From: Lantana camara
Lineage: Eukaryota; Streptophyta; Magnoliopsida; Lamiales; Verbenaceae
DNA: 64,000 bases
Assembly (NCBI GenBank): GCA_037501455.1
Contig: CM074856.1
Location: 48,327,001-48,391,000, forward strand
Direction of reading: 5' to 3'
Positions within the stretch are counted from its first letter, which is position 1. Each line of letters starts with the position of its first letter. The position numbers and the translations under genes are program-made. This document shows, piece by piece, positions 45,290 through 55,790 of this stretch. The notes beneath the pieces are model-generated. The model had not been told where the DNA came from and made no database searches. It saw only the letters and a program-made list of their open reading frames with translations.

Positions 45290-45520
45290 CAACAAATTGT
45301 GGGAAAAGAAAAAAACAATCTAAGAAGTAAAAATTGTAGGAAAGGAAGAAAAACGATCCAAACGACCCAAGAAGCAAAAATTGTGGGAAATGAAAGACAA
45401 AAACGACCCAAGAAATAAAAATTTGTGGGAAAGGACCCAAGAAGCAAAAATTGTGGAAAAGGAAAGGAAAAAAAAAAACGACCCAAGAAGTGAAAATTGT
45501 GGAAAAGGAGAAAAACAACG
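45290..45520. repeat. Tandem ~45-bp purine-rich repeat
   Basis: About five degenerate copies of ACCCAAGAAGCAAAAATTGT followed by a GGGAAAGG-type tract. It produces spurious repetitive reading frames on the minus strand. Confidence 0.8.
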
Positions 45521-45681
45521 CCAAAATACAACTAAAATTAGAGGCTAGAGCTAAACGGAAAGACCAATTTTAAAAAAAGATGGATAGCTGAGTGACTATT
45601 TTTGTTAAAATTAAAAATGGGAGACTAAAAACGAATTAGTCTTATAGTTGGATGACTAAAACTATAATATTCCCTTACTTA

Positions 45682-46550
45682 GGGGGTGTTTGCAAACTCT
45701 ACTGTATAAGTAGAAGTAGAAGCATAATTGAAAGTTGTAAAAATTTGTAGTAGTAAAAACGGTGAGTGTTTGGAAAAAAAAGTGATAAGTAGAAAAATAA
45801 TCAATTGAGTGTTTGCAGAGAAAAGTTGATAATTACTTTTAAATATTATTAAGTTACTAATTTACCCCTAACGTATTTTAAATTATTTTTAAATATTATA
45901 TTACGATTTTAATATTATATTAATATAAAAAGTATTATAAATTTATAATATAAAATTATATATAATATAATCAAACATTCAATTGTTTTATATATTCCTT
46001 CATTTATAATATTTATATTCCATTTATAAATAATTAAATAGATCATTTTATAAAAATATAAAATACCTATTATATTATAATATATTTTAATATAAATTGT
46101 TATATTTATATATAATCATAATTTAATATATTAATGTATCTATTAAATAATATTATACAAACTAAAAAAAGATATTAGTGAGTTGAAAAAGAAAAGATGC
46201 AAGGAATATATGAACTCTGTATACGTATGTAAAAAGTCAAATTAGAAATATTAATATTTTATGAGGATATTAGTGTCAAATATAATTTTAATTAACTGTA
46301 TAATCTATAAGCAGAATCCAGAAGCATGCTTTGGGTTGCTTCTGGATTCTGGCTTATTTCTGCTTAAAATAAGCAGAAGTCGTTATTCCAAACACTCCAA
46401 AACAACTAAAAAGCATGCTTTGGGCTGCTTCTGGATTCTGGCTTATTTCTGCTTAAAATAAGCAGAAGTCGTTATTCCAAACACTCCAAAACGACTAAAA
46501 ATAAGCACTTATCCCATAAGTGCTTATTTTTAGAGTTTGCAAACACCCCC
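45682..46550. mobile_element. PIF/Harbinger-like non-autonomous element
   Basis: Perfect inverted ends GGGGGTGTTTGCAAACTCTA and TAGAGTTTGCAAACACCCCC (the second slightly offset) are flanked by TTA on both sides (45679-45681 and 46551-46553). TTA/TAA duplications are typical of this superfamily. Length is 869 bp with no transposase. Confidence 0.8.
46322..46499. repeat. 89-bp tandem duplication inside the Harbinger-like element
   Basis: Copies at 46322 and 46411 begin AAGCATGCTTTGGG and are almost identical. Each contains the inner palindrome CTGCTTAAAATAAGCAG. Confidence 0.9.
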
Positions 46551-46553
46551 TTA

Positions 46554-47599
46554 GTTAATAGGTAAAATGCTATATAAAAAAAAAATTAATAGGTAAATAA
46601 AAGATTATTATATATATCATGTTATTACATAATTAATAAAATATAAAATAAAAATATTAAATTTTTAAATGAAATTATAAGAATTCACGACGAGTCAATT
46701 CATGAGCCCAAAAATTAGAAATCAAGATTCGAATTCGGTTTGTATAGGTCACGAGCTGAGCCATATGTTGGCTTGGGTTCGACCACCTCGAATTCAAATG
46801 CTGATCTTTATTAATTCAACTCGTTGGGCTTACGAGCGGGAATCCTAACCAAAGTCTTTATTTTGCATCCCTAACCACGGGAAAACATATAGATGTGCAC
46901 AAAAATACAAGTTTCTAATAAATGTTTATAAATGGTTTTATCCTGTACTTTTTAGCATTTTAATTTTAGTTCGATATGTTGTTGAAATTGATGGCTTTAA
47001 CCCTTTATTTTAGGGTTGTGTACCTAAGCTCTTGGTAAAGCTATGATAATAATAATTTACCCCCACAATTAGAATAATTCTCCATCCAATATTATTAAAA
47101 CACTCTACGCTTGTTGATTTGGCATCTTCAAAGTATACTCTTTCAAAATCATAACGCGGCAACACGCGGTCGATATTGATCGGAATCACCCTATTGGCCA
47201 ATATAGAGCAATCTGCCAACAAGTATAGTTTAGGATACGATCGGTGACAACTGCAATTAGAGTTAACAATGGGCAAAAACAACGTAGTTTAGGTTGGAAA
47301 CTTAGCACAGAACGGAAGGAGAAATTGTTATTAGCACAACATCTATTCAAACTTTCAGAGTACATAAAACCCTTTCATGTGCTACTAGTTAGTTAATCAA
47401 AGAAAGTTAACTTGTTGAAGAGTTTCTAGCACGCACGTAAAGGGCAGATCTAAGAGATGAACTATAGTTTAAAGCATGCTGCCATACTTGTTAACTAAAT
47501 GCAGAGTAGCGAATTAGCAAGCCTATGGCCCTATACAAAGGTAGATTTAGAGCTGGCCTCTGCACGTGTATACCAGTCAAATACTTGAGTTGCAGACTT
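46554..47599. other. Spacer, no gene supported
   Basis: A 90-codon minus-strand frame at 47010-47282 has protein-like composition but no family could be assigned. Confidence 0.3.
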
Positions 47600-48140
47600 A
47601 ACCAAGGGTGGTCAATGTAATACTCTGAACTTTCCACCAAAACATCAAAGGTGTTAGGGGAGTCCTATGTAATTTTCGGAACCTTCAATTTGTCTGAGAG
47701 TTCAAGGGAGGTTAGTGTAGTTTTTAGAAATCAGTATAAATATTCCTAAGGGACTGTCTATAATATCCAAAGTTTAAGTACAACCAACAGAGATTTCCAG
47801 AAAAAAAAAAAAAAAAGTACAACGAACAGAGACTTCCTCAAGGGAAGTTTCAACAATTCTCCAAATTTTGCTGACACCAAAAAGAACTTTTTTTAGGGAA
47901 AGCATATGTAATTTCCAACAGTTTTTCAAAAACAACGGAAACCATCGTAGGGGATTTTCTTGTAATTATCCAAACCACAGAATTTCCTCCAGGGGAGGTT
48001 TGTATAATTTTCTGAAAGCGGAGGGGAAGTTCAGGAGAGGTTAGTGTAATTTGTCCAAAGTTGACAGAGTGCTCAGGCGATGTCTCTGTCATTTTCCAAA
48101 CATCACCAATAAAACTCCAAGTCCAAGGGGTACTTACTAA
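47600..48140. repeat. Degenerate ~50-bp array (AGGGGA-GTT-TGTAATTTTCCAAA)
   Basis: About eleven weak copies spaced roughly 45-60 bp apart, each with a purine block such as CAAGGGAGGTT, then TGTAATT and a CCAAA-like end. Single copies occur near 2745, 3765, 12815 and 50340. Confidence 0.6.
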
Positions 48141-48439
48141 AATATTCAAAGTACTAATACAAACAACCAATCTTGTTAGAATTGGATCCACGCGCGATCG
48201 GGCTGTACATGATAAAGTTACTGCCCAGGCCATCACAATTATGGTTTGTAGCAATTATGGGTCAAATCCCACCAGTTTCAGAAAATTAGGCCCAAGAAAA
48301 GGACCTTATCATACAGATTTAGAAACATTTGCAGCTTAATATATAACCTGCTTTTCTTAGGACACTTTTTAACTCCCTTGGTAATAACACCTTCTGCCCT
48401 GACATGAGTCATGACTCATGAGGCATAGGAGAACTAATG

Positions 48440-49650
48440 GGAGCTTCACTTGTCCCTGAAGTTGTCGGAGCTGCGGGCACATTTGGAGATGGATTGCTGA
48501 TACCGTATCTCATCTTCCGGCGAAATCGTCTGGATGACTAATCCAAAGCGAAATGCAAATGACACATATCGCCTAAGGCCTAAGCTAGTTATATAACATA
48601 CAACTTTAAGGCACAAAAACGAAGAAAACCGTACAATCCTAGTAAATTCATCTGTTTTCGTATACAATGAGCATAACAAAAGAAAATGCATCAACACCTG
48701 ACATGAACTGATTCCCAAATATTTCTTGCTTGAATCTTTCATCCGTTGGAAAAATATTCAGTTCCTAGAGATACTTATATTGCGATCAAAGAGTACCATA
48801 CATAAATCCTACAATTTTCCACAGTTTTAACAAAATCAACGTAAGCTTTCCCAATTTCCCAAACTTAAGGATAATCAACAGAAACCATCTTCGAAGGCAC
48901 AGAAACAAGAGAAAACCATGCATGCAATCCTAGTAAATCCACCTGTTGTGAAACATTAAGCAGCTGTCACCTGCATTTCCCAAGGAAATCCGGAGTTTAA
49001 GTAAAAGGAAAAGTGAACAGGTTTTCGCCAGCGGTATCCAGGAACAACTAAACAATTTATCGATCAAGACACTCATCCCATGGCCAGAAATGATAAGGTA
49101 ACATAATGGTGAAAAGAATAGATAGAGAGTGAGAGACGAGCTTTCCAATACTATGATGACATCAAGCAAGGAAGGAATTAACTGACATCCATAAATTAAG
49201 AGTTCTTCAGATAACAATGAACACAACAATCGAAAAGGTATCAACAATATGTCCTCTGCATCATTGCAAGATATAAACTGATTCCAATAATATTTCTTGC
49301 TCAAGTTTTGCAGCCGTTGGCAACATATTCAGTTCCTAGAGATATTTATATCGCGATCCAAGAGCACTTGCATAAATCGTAATTTATTTTGTTTTTATTT
49401 TCAACATTTTATTGCAGAGAACAAATCAGACTCCTCAGATATGATTTTTCAGAATATACCCAATCAACTACAAAACCAGCATATCATGAATGAGCTACGA
49501 AACTGAATTTCACCGAATGAAGCTGAAGACCAGAAAATCACTTTCTTTAAGAAGTCTTTACAATGCAGATTGCACACACTCATAAATTACATAAACGAAG
49601 AAATGCAGAGAAGTACAAATAAATAACAGTAGAAATGAGGACAAACGCAA
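48440..49650. repeat. Segmental repeat units (ATTCAGTTCCTAGAGATA family)
   Basis: The block ATTCAGTTCCTAGAGATAYT with flanking TTTATATCGCGATCCAAGAG occurs at about 48755, 49328, 50710 and 54235. Longer stretches around it (49200-49640 against 50590-50990, and 48440-48800 against 53920-54310) also align. No gene is recognised in these copies. Confidence 0.6.
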
Positions 49651-49814
49651 AGAACGGAGGGCGAGAATCCACAGAGGTCGCCTAATTTCATGGACTCCAT
49701 GACAATTTCACCCAATTTCAATCCAAAAATCTACTCAAACAAAGCAGAATTCTGATCTATCACAGCGAGTAACATCACTCGAATAAAATATGTCTATCCT
49801 CCCGGCAATTGCTG

Positions 49815-49990
49815 TAATTCAAGCATTGAACTTCCCAATCTTCGGGGGATGGTTTGAAACTAATAAGTACAAAATTGGCTAAGTACAAACCCTCTCAGAA
49901 AAAAAAAAAAAGAAAAAAAAGAAAAACCTTGTACTTGTTAGTTTCAAACCCTCCCGCAAAGAACATTGGAAGAGTTCGATGCTTGAATTC
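49815..49990. repeat. Imperfect hairpin from an inverted duplication
   Basis: Left arm AATTCAAGCATTGAACTTCC and GGTTTGAAACTAATAAGTAC. Right arm is the mirror (GTACTTGTTAGTTTCAAACC and ATCGAACTC...TTGAATT inverted). Arms are about 60 bp with a short purine-rich loop. A second, diverged copy lies at 54353-54480. Confidence 0.75.
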
Positions 49991-50097
49991 CAACACTCTG
50001 CTCCATTATCCATGCCATCCGCACTCCTTGCACTTCCGAAAAGACCAACAAATAAACAATATAAATAGCAAATAAGCAAACCATTTTTACTACCATT
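49930..50097 (-). pseudogene. EC1/prolamin-like peptide relic
   Basis: On the minus strand a hydrophobic leader (MVCLFAIYIVYLLVFSEVQG) is followed, after a frame change, by GAECWNSSIELFQC. The CWN-x5-C spacing and leader recall egg-cell EC1/prolamin-like secreted proteins. The rest of that domain, with its further cysteines, is missing. The right half of the hairpin at 49815-49990 is this same coding stretch. The assignment rests on a short match. Confidence 0.3.
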
Positions 50098-50099
50098 GT

Positions 50100-51241
50100 C
50101 ATTCGGCCATGAGTATCTTCATGATTAAAAATCACTCATCTACATGCGTCATCAGTCATCACCACTCTGGGGAATATTTAATTTGCTATTCATCACGTTA
50201 ATATTGATCCTCCAATGGAAAAAGAAGGGTGACCACAAGACACAAGTACAAAATTACCCATCTGAGTGCCTAAATTGCTAGCTTAACCATGAGGTGGTCA
50301 CTGTAATTACCAAATTATTCAGAAATTACTAAATCTACTCAAGGGACTTCCTCAAGGGAAGTTTCTGTAATTTGCCAAACACCAAAAATATAGGCAATGT
50401 TGTCTCCTTAGTCAATAATTTTCCCAGAAGTTGCATGTTTTAAGTTGTAAATATGTATTATCTTCTAAGTGGCGTGGGGGTTGTGGTTCTCAACATGCAA
50501 TTCAAAGAACAGATACAAAGAGATACAAAGAGACAGATATCATAATGGTTTAAAGAACAGATACAAAGAGACAAGCTTTCCACTACTGTGATGGAATCAA
50601 GCCGGCAGAAATTAACTAATATGCACAAATTAAGTGTTCTTCAGATATAAATTGAACATAAATAAGAAAAGGTATCAACAATATATCCACTGCATCATCC
50701 GTATTGGCTACATATTCAGTTCCTAGAGATATTTATATCACAATCCAAGAATACTATGTATAAATCAAACATTTATTTTGTTTTTATTGCAAGAAATAAA
50801 TCAAACTCCTCGAACCATGATTATTCAGGATATACCCAGTCGAGTACCAAAACAACATATTGAGAATAAGCACTAAAACTGAATTTCACGCCACGAAGCT
50901 GGAGACCCGTAAATCTAACCCTTCAGGAAGTCTTACCAATGCAGATGCTCATAAACTACATAAACGAAGAAATGCAGACAAGTGAAGAGCGACCGGGGAG
51001 AGAAACACAACATACATATGAAAAGCACCGGTGGCTGCTGGTTAGAAACTTCCATGTCACCAATTTGGAACTAACACTTGAAAATATTGAATATGGGAAG
51101 AAACATCTTCACATTTACCATACCAACTCTAGATCCTCTAGATTTGGTAAAATCTCTTGATGGTGGGTGATGTAGGGAGCAGCTTCGAGTACAAATCAAT
51201 CCTAAAACAGCTCACACGACCCACCATTCAAGAAATATTAC
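50100..51241. other. Spacer with segmental repeat copy
   Basis: 50590-50990 is a copy of 49200-49640. No gene is supported. Confidence 0.4.
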
Positions 51242-51393
51242 CAGATCTGGAGGAGCATCGAATTGACAAGTTTCAAATCGGGGTCGGAGGAAGTGGCTAT
51301 TGCGTGAATGAAGAGGGGACGGTGGTTGGAAGAGGTGTTGGGCAGAGATTGCGAGGAGCGAAAGAAAGATCTCAAGATGGGTGGCGCCGCCAT
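51242..51393 (-). CDS. Orphan first exon with organelle-targeting-like start
   Basis: From ATG at 51393 the frame reads MAAPPILRSFFRSSQSLPNT and runs 50 residues to a clean donor, CAGATCTG|GTAATA. It is rich in Ser, Arg and Ala with no acidic residue in the first 35, as in chloroplast or mitochondrial transit peptides. A TATATATGC box lies upstream on the same strand near 51468. G+C content is far above the surroundings. No matching second exon was found between 47000 and 51240, so it may be a gene remnant or a gene with exons too diverged to see. Confidence 0.35.
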
Positions 51394-51502
51394 TGGAGAG
51401 ACAGAAGGAGAGGGAGGTGATGGTGGCGGAGTGAGACTCCAAGTGTAGGCTTGGTTTCATAAGCATGCATATATAGTATATACATACTTATTTACGACTA
51501 CA

Positions 51503-51815
51503 TCCCAAATGAGTTTGTACCCTATATATTTAGATTTATTAATATTGGATACCTGAATGAGTTTTTAAAATTACAAACGACCCTGTTCATTAAAAATTTT
51601 GTTTAAACTATTGTATTCATGTGGGGTTTACATGTAAAATTTCATTTGTGGAGATGATTTGTTATTTAAAAACTCATTTAGATTTAAAATTTTGACATAA
51701 TTATCAAGAATTCTAATGGAAAATGAGTTATTTGTAATTTTCAAATTTATTTGCTATTCTATGCTATTTAATCTAAATATGGGTTGTTATATTATCTAAA
51801 AACTCATTTGGGATT
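51503..51815. mobile_element. TIR MITE
   Basis: Left CCCAAATGAGTTT is mirrored by AAACTCATTTGGG at the right. Internal copies of AACTCATTTAGAT add symmetry. No coding capacity. Confidence 0.5.
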
Positions 51816-52714
51816 GATACGTAAATTACCCAATATTAGACTTATATATATTGTATTATATTTGTGATTTTTTTTTTTTTTTTTAGGTTGAGAAATATTG
51901 GTTGTCAAAATTTGATTGGGTGTGAGAAAAAGGGAGTTAACATGTTTTTGTATCATGGATTAACCGCACATTGTGAGAGTGATGAAAAAAAATAATAAAA
52001 AAAAAAAGACGAAAAATGTAAGAGACATTTTCCTCTCGCATTTAATACGAGAGTATAGATAATTTAGATAGATCATGCTTCTTTTTTCAATACATTAATT
52101 TTTTACATATTAAAGAATAATTTAGTACTTTATAAATTTTTAAAATTTTCGACTTCATAATTTTCATGTAATATTTATAAAAATAAAATTCATACTATTT
52201 TGATAGTATTTTTTAAAATTTTTTATTATTAAGTATCAGCTAATTAATTATTTTAAAGATTATGTTATTTTGTTACAATTTAAATTAAGTCGAGATTAGA
52301 TTATAACAAGGCAATAGTCGGTTAACATAGCACATGTGACATGGTACACGTGATATTTTTATTTGGACTAATTCTGATAAAAATTTATATATTTTAGTCT
52401 ATATTTGATCAAGTTAAATAGTAGATCAAATTCGGAATTCATATATAACTACAAATAACAATAATTCATTATATGATATTTTGTTAAATAAAGATTAAAT
52501 ATTTATATTTTTTTTCATATTTATTATTTAAAAACAATAAATTTTAACATTAAACGGGCCAAATCTTTTATCAATTTGAATCCGGTCTGATCTAATCCGA
52601 ATTCAACCCGTTGACAGCCCTAGATCCCACGTATAGCCTGGGAACCTCATTGTTCTGACGTATATGTTATTTCAGCCCAAGAAAAACAGCCTACCTCCTG
52701 CCACCTATGATGCA
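51816..52714. other. Spacer, no gene
   Basis: A+T-rich. Nothing recognised. Confidence 0.4.
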
Positions 52715-52835
52715 CGGACACTTCTAAAAATATCATTTTGTCGTGTCGTGTCGGCCACTCCTCACATGGAAAAATCAAGAAAAAATTCGTATTGTATCGT
52801 GTTCATATCGCCGTGTTCGTATACGTGCATCATAG
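52715..52835 (+). repeat. Dispersed CGTGTCG repeat, copy 7
   Basis: CTAAAAATATCATTTTGTCG, TGTCGTGTCGG, CTCACATGGAAAAATCAAG, ATCGCCGTGTTCG and GCATCATAGC. Confidence 0.75.
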
Positions 52836-53194
52836 CATGCAACATTCACCTCAATTATCCATGCCATCCACACTACTAACTACTTTGTACGCCAATCAGC
52901 CCAGGGGGTCTTAGTGTATTTTCCCCAAACATGCAGGGGCGTTATGTGTAATATCCCATTTGTGAAGTATGGGCACTCCTTATGTCCTTCTCAAAATGCC
53001 CATGATAAGTGTCACTCCCAATGTCGTTATACCCCATATTATCCATCAATTCCGTAAGTCTGAAAAACTATCCAAGAATTCTACAAATGTAGAAGAGATT
53101 AAGCAGAAAACTACTAAAATACATAGGTAGAATTTGTGTTCAAAAACTAAGAAAAAAAGTGAAAAATAAATCTCTTGCTTAATATAACAGTATA

Positions 53195-53480
53195 TACGAT
53201 AATATTAATCATTTCTTGATTTTAATTTGTATTTTCACTTTAATATTTCAATTATAGTTGTCTACACGTTGTGGAATACAAATGACGGCAGAGCAGCTAC
53301 AAAGTTTTTTTCTAATAACATTACATAAATTTTGTATTAATCAAGCAATTAACTATGATTTATCCTCTCATTTAATTACATGTATATGGTGGAAGTTTAT
53401 TGCAAGGATTTAATTACATGTATATGGCGGGAGTTGATCAAACAATATCAAGTTTGTAGATATTAGTTTTGTAAGGACTG
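53195..53480. repeat. Direct duplication, copy 1
   Basis: Aligns with 54605-54870: shared TCATTTCTTGATTTTAATTT, ACATAAATTTTGTATTAATC and TTATTGCAAGGA. The T2 RNase fragment lies between the copies. Confidence 0.8.
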
Positions 53481-53526
53481 GTTTGATAGCACAGAATATT
53501 ATATATATAAGTTTATCTAAGGGGTA

Positions 53527-53811
53527 TTAAGTCAAAGCAAGTTCCCTACAAGAAGTTAATTTTACGTATGATACATTTGGTTTCCAGATTTTGGTGCAAC
53601 TATCCTCATTTAACATCATGTTTGATAGTGAAGGCCATAACCCATGAATAGTAAAATTGAACGGCAATGTGGAGTGCGCACAAGTTTTTATTTCATAGTA
53701 TGAGACTGGCCGTTGTTGTGCCAGCTTGAAATAGTCATAGGCTTGTGAAATTTTATTGTAGAAATATAAGAAACTAAATACTATCGTTACATAAATAAAT
53801 ATGTGAACCAT
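53527..53811 (-). pseudogene. Truncated T2 (S-RNase-like) ribonuclease
   Basis: 94 residues. A signal peptide (about residues 1-24, ending KISQA) precedes YDYFKLAQQRP and the first catalytic motif FTIHGLWPS with active-site His56. T2 RNases, which include the S-RNases of self-incompatibility and stress-induced S-like forms, are about 200-230 residues. They carry a second catalytic block with a KHGTC-like motif, absent here. The usual QWP is QRP and the first cysteine of the SYC motif is tyrosine. A possible intron donor lies after NVSY, but no second exon is seen downstream. It is best read as a dead 5' fragment of a secreted RNase gene. Confidence 0.75.
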
Positions 53812-53861
53812 CTTCGTTCAAAATAAATGAATTGTCACAACACTCCTAAGTCCTAACCCCC

Positions 53862-53870
53862 CTATTTATA
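53862..53870 (-). promoter_or_regulatory. TATA box of the T2 RNase fragment
   Basis: TATAAATAG on the minus strand, about 50 bp before the ATG. Confidence 0.5.
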
Positions 53871-53919
53871 TTCAGAAATTTAACAAGTAGGTGCTAATTG
53901 ATCGGTGATTCCGCTTGAT

Positions 53920-54310
53920 AATGATTAATACAAATTTGGAGATGGATTGTTGATATCGAAATTTCATATTTTGGAGAAATCGTGGGAATAACTGGTTCAA
54001 AACCAAGTACAAATAATACATATCGCCTAAGATAGTTATAACATACAACTTTTAAGGCACATAACAAAAAAAAAAAAAGAGCATACAATCCTAATAAACT
54101 CATTTGTTTTGGTATACAATGAACATAACATAAGAAAAGGGATCAACAATATATCTCCTGCATCATGGCCATTGGCTAGACATAAACGGGTTCCCAAGTA
54201 TTTCTTGCTTGAATCTTTCATCCATTGTCAAAATATTCAGTTCCTAGAGATATTTATATCGCTGTCCAAGAGTCCTATGCATAAATAGTTATTTTGTCTT
54301 TGTTTTCACA
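53920..54310. repeat. Segmental repeat copy upstream of the T2 RNase fragment
   Basis: Aligns with 48440-48800 and contains ATTCAGTTCCTAGAGATATT near 54235. Confidence 0.65.
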
Positions 54311-54352
54311 ATTTTATAGTAAATAACAAATCGAACTCTTCAAATCAAATCA

Positions 54353-54480
54353 AGCATTGAACCTACCAATCTTCAAGTTTTTCCCGAGAGGGTTTGAACT
54401 TAGCTAATTTTTATATTTATTAGTTTCAAACCCTCCCGCGAAGAATATGGGAAGAATCCAATGCTTGAATTCCGGCCATT
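54353..54480. repeat. Second copy of the EC1-like inverted duplication
   Basis: CAAGCATTGAAC and AGAGGGTTTGAAC on the left mirror TTTCAAACCCTC and CCAATGCTTGAATTC on the right, as at 49815-49990. Confidence 0.65.
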
Positions 54481-54604
54481 GCTCGAGGATAGATCTGCAA
54501 CTCCTGGAGGATACAAATATTTGATTCTATGTGCTAGTATTAATCAAACCCAAGTGCTTTATATACTATACAATTTCCACCCAAAAAAGAAAAAACTATA
54601 CAAT

Positions 54605-54870
54605 AGTATTTATCATTTCTTGATTTTAATTTGCATTTCACTTTAATATTTCAAGTATCGTTGTCTATACCTCAAGGAATACAAATGCAACGGCAGAGTA
54701 GTTGCAAAGTAATTTTTTTTTTTTTTTAATATAACATCACATAAATTTTGTATTAATCGAGCAATTATGTCTTATCCTCTCATTTAGTTAACATATATGT
54801 GGCAGAATTTTATTGCAAGGACTTAAGTTGATCAAACTACATCAACATTTAAATATTAGTTTAGTAAGTG
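54605..54870. repeat. Direct duplication, copy 2
   Basis: Counterpart of 53195-53480, offset by about 1.4 kb. Confidence 0.8.
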
Positions 54871-55139
54871 TTAGATATAACGGATTAAATTTTTTTTATT
54901 TGATTTAATTTGACCTAACTTTGTATTAATTAGGTGATGTTAGGTTATTTGGGTTTGCATCACTTAATCATCTGTCCGTGTCAAAAGCATTGTTATACAA
55001 GATTATAAATTGTTAATTTAATTTAATTTTGATTAATAAACCCGATGAAAATTAACCATAAAAATAATCTTACATAATTAACACTTTCTAAATACGTTTT
55101 GTTCAATTTTCAGTTTTAGTGTAAGCAAATATATTTTTC

Positions 55140-55790
55140 AATCGGGAAAAAACCTCAGGGCCTCAATGTGAAAAAAATAATTGTCAAATTATCTCCTCCT
55201 GAAAAATTAAATAGCATAAAACCCCTCTCATATTTAAAAAAAAGAAGCATATTTACCCCCTCACACAGTGGTGATTATTTTGACTGCGTGGTTTATTCCA
55301 CTTTTTTTTAGTTTGAAATCTATCTTATCCATCCTTCATGTTTAAATGAATGAGTTCAAAGTCTATTTTACCCCTCCTTCATATTTTCGTCTTCAATCAA
55401 TTGTTTCCTTAAACAGATTTCTTCCGACGTAAAGCTTCCTTTCAATTGTTTTAGTGAGGGTTTTTGTTTCCTTAAACAGAGTTCTTCCGATGTAAAACTT
55501 CCTTTCAATTGTTTTAGTGAGGGTTTTTGGTTGAAAGAGAAAAATAAAGCTTAAAGAAAATAAAGTTCTAAATAGAGTTAAGATATTTTGGGGCATTTGA
55601 GTTAAAAAAAAAAAAACTATTAATCAACGCAGAAAAATTAGAAAGGAGACAACATGGTGTTTAAAAAGTAATACAAGTAGTTTAGGTGCTATTTAATTTT
55701 ATACAAGGGGGTAGTTTGAGAATTATTTATTACACAAGGAGGTAAAATGTTTTTATCTCTTTTTCAATCATATGCGAGGCTACATTTAAA
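55140..55790. mobile_element. Diverged inverted-repeat element
   Basis: Left ATTATCTCCTCCTG, TTAAATAGCATAAAACCCC matches right GCTATTTAATTTTATAC, GGGGGTA and AAGGAGGTAAAA in inverse order. Boundaries are unclear. Confidence 0.45.
55404..55530. repeat. 63-bp tandem duplication
   Basis: Two copies from TTTCCTTAAACAGA to AGTGAGGGTTTTTG, with a few differences. Confidence 0.85.

Noticed and set aside
45265..45531. Phe-rich frames of 81 and 88 residues
   Set aside because: They are translations of the purine-rich tandem repeat.
47010..47282. Minus-strand 90-codon frame resembling a receptor-kinase extracellular segment
   Set aside because: The resemblance to LRK10L/WAK-type domains was too weak and no kinase exons follow.
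49815..50045. miR482/2118-type microRNA precursor
   Set aside because: The arms do not contain a sequence matching the known mature forms. The hairpin is explained by inverted duplication of a coding fragment.
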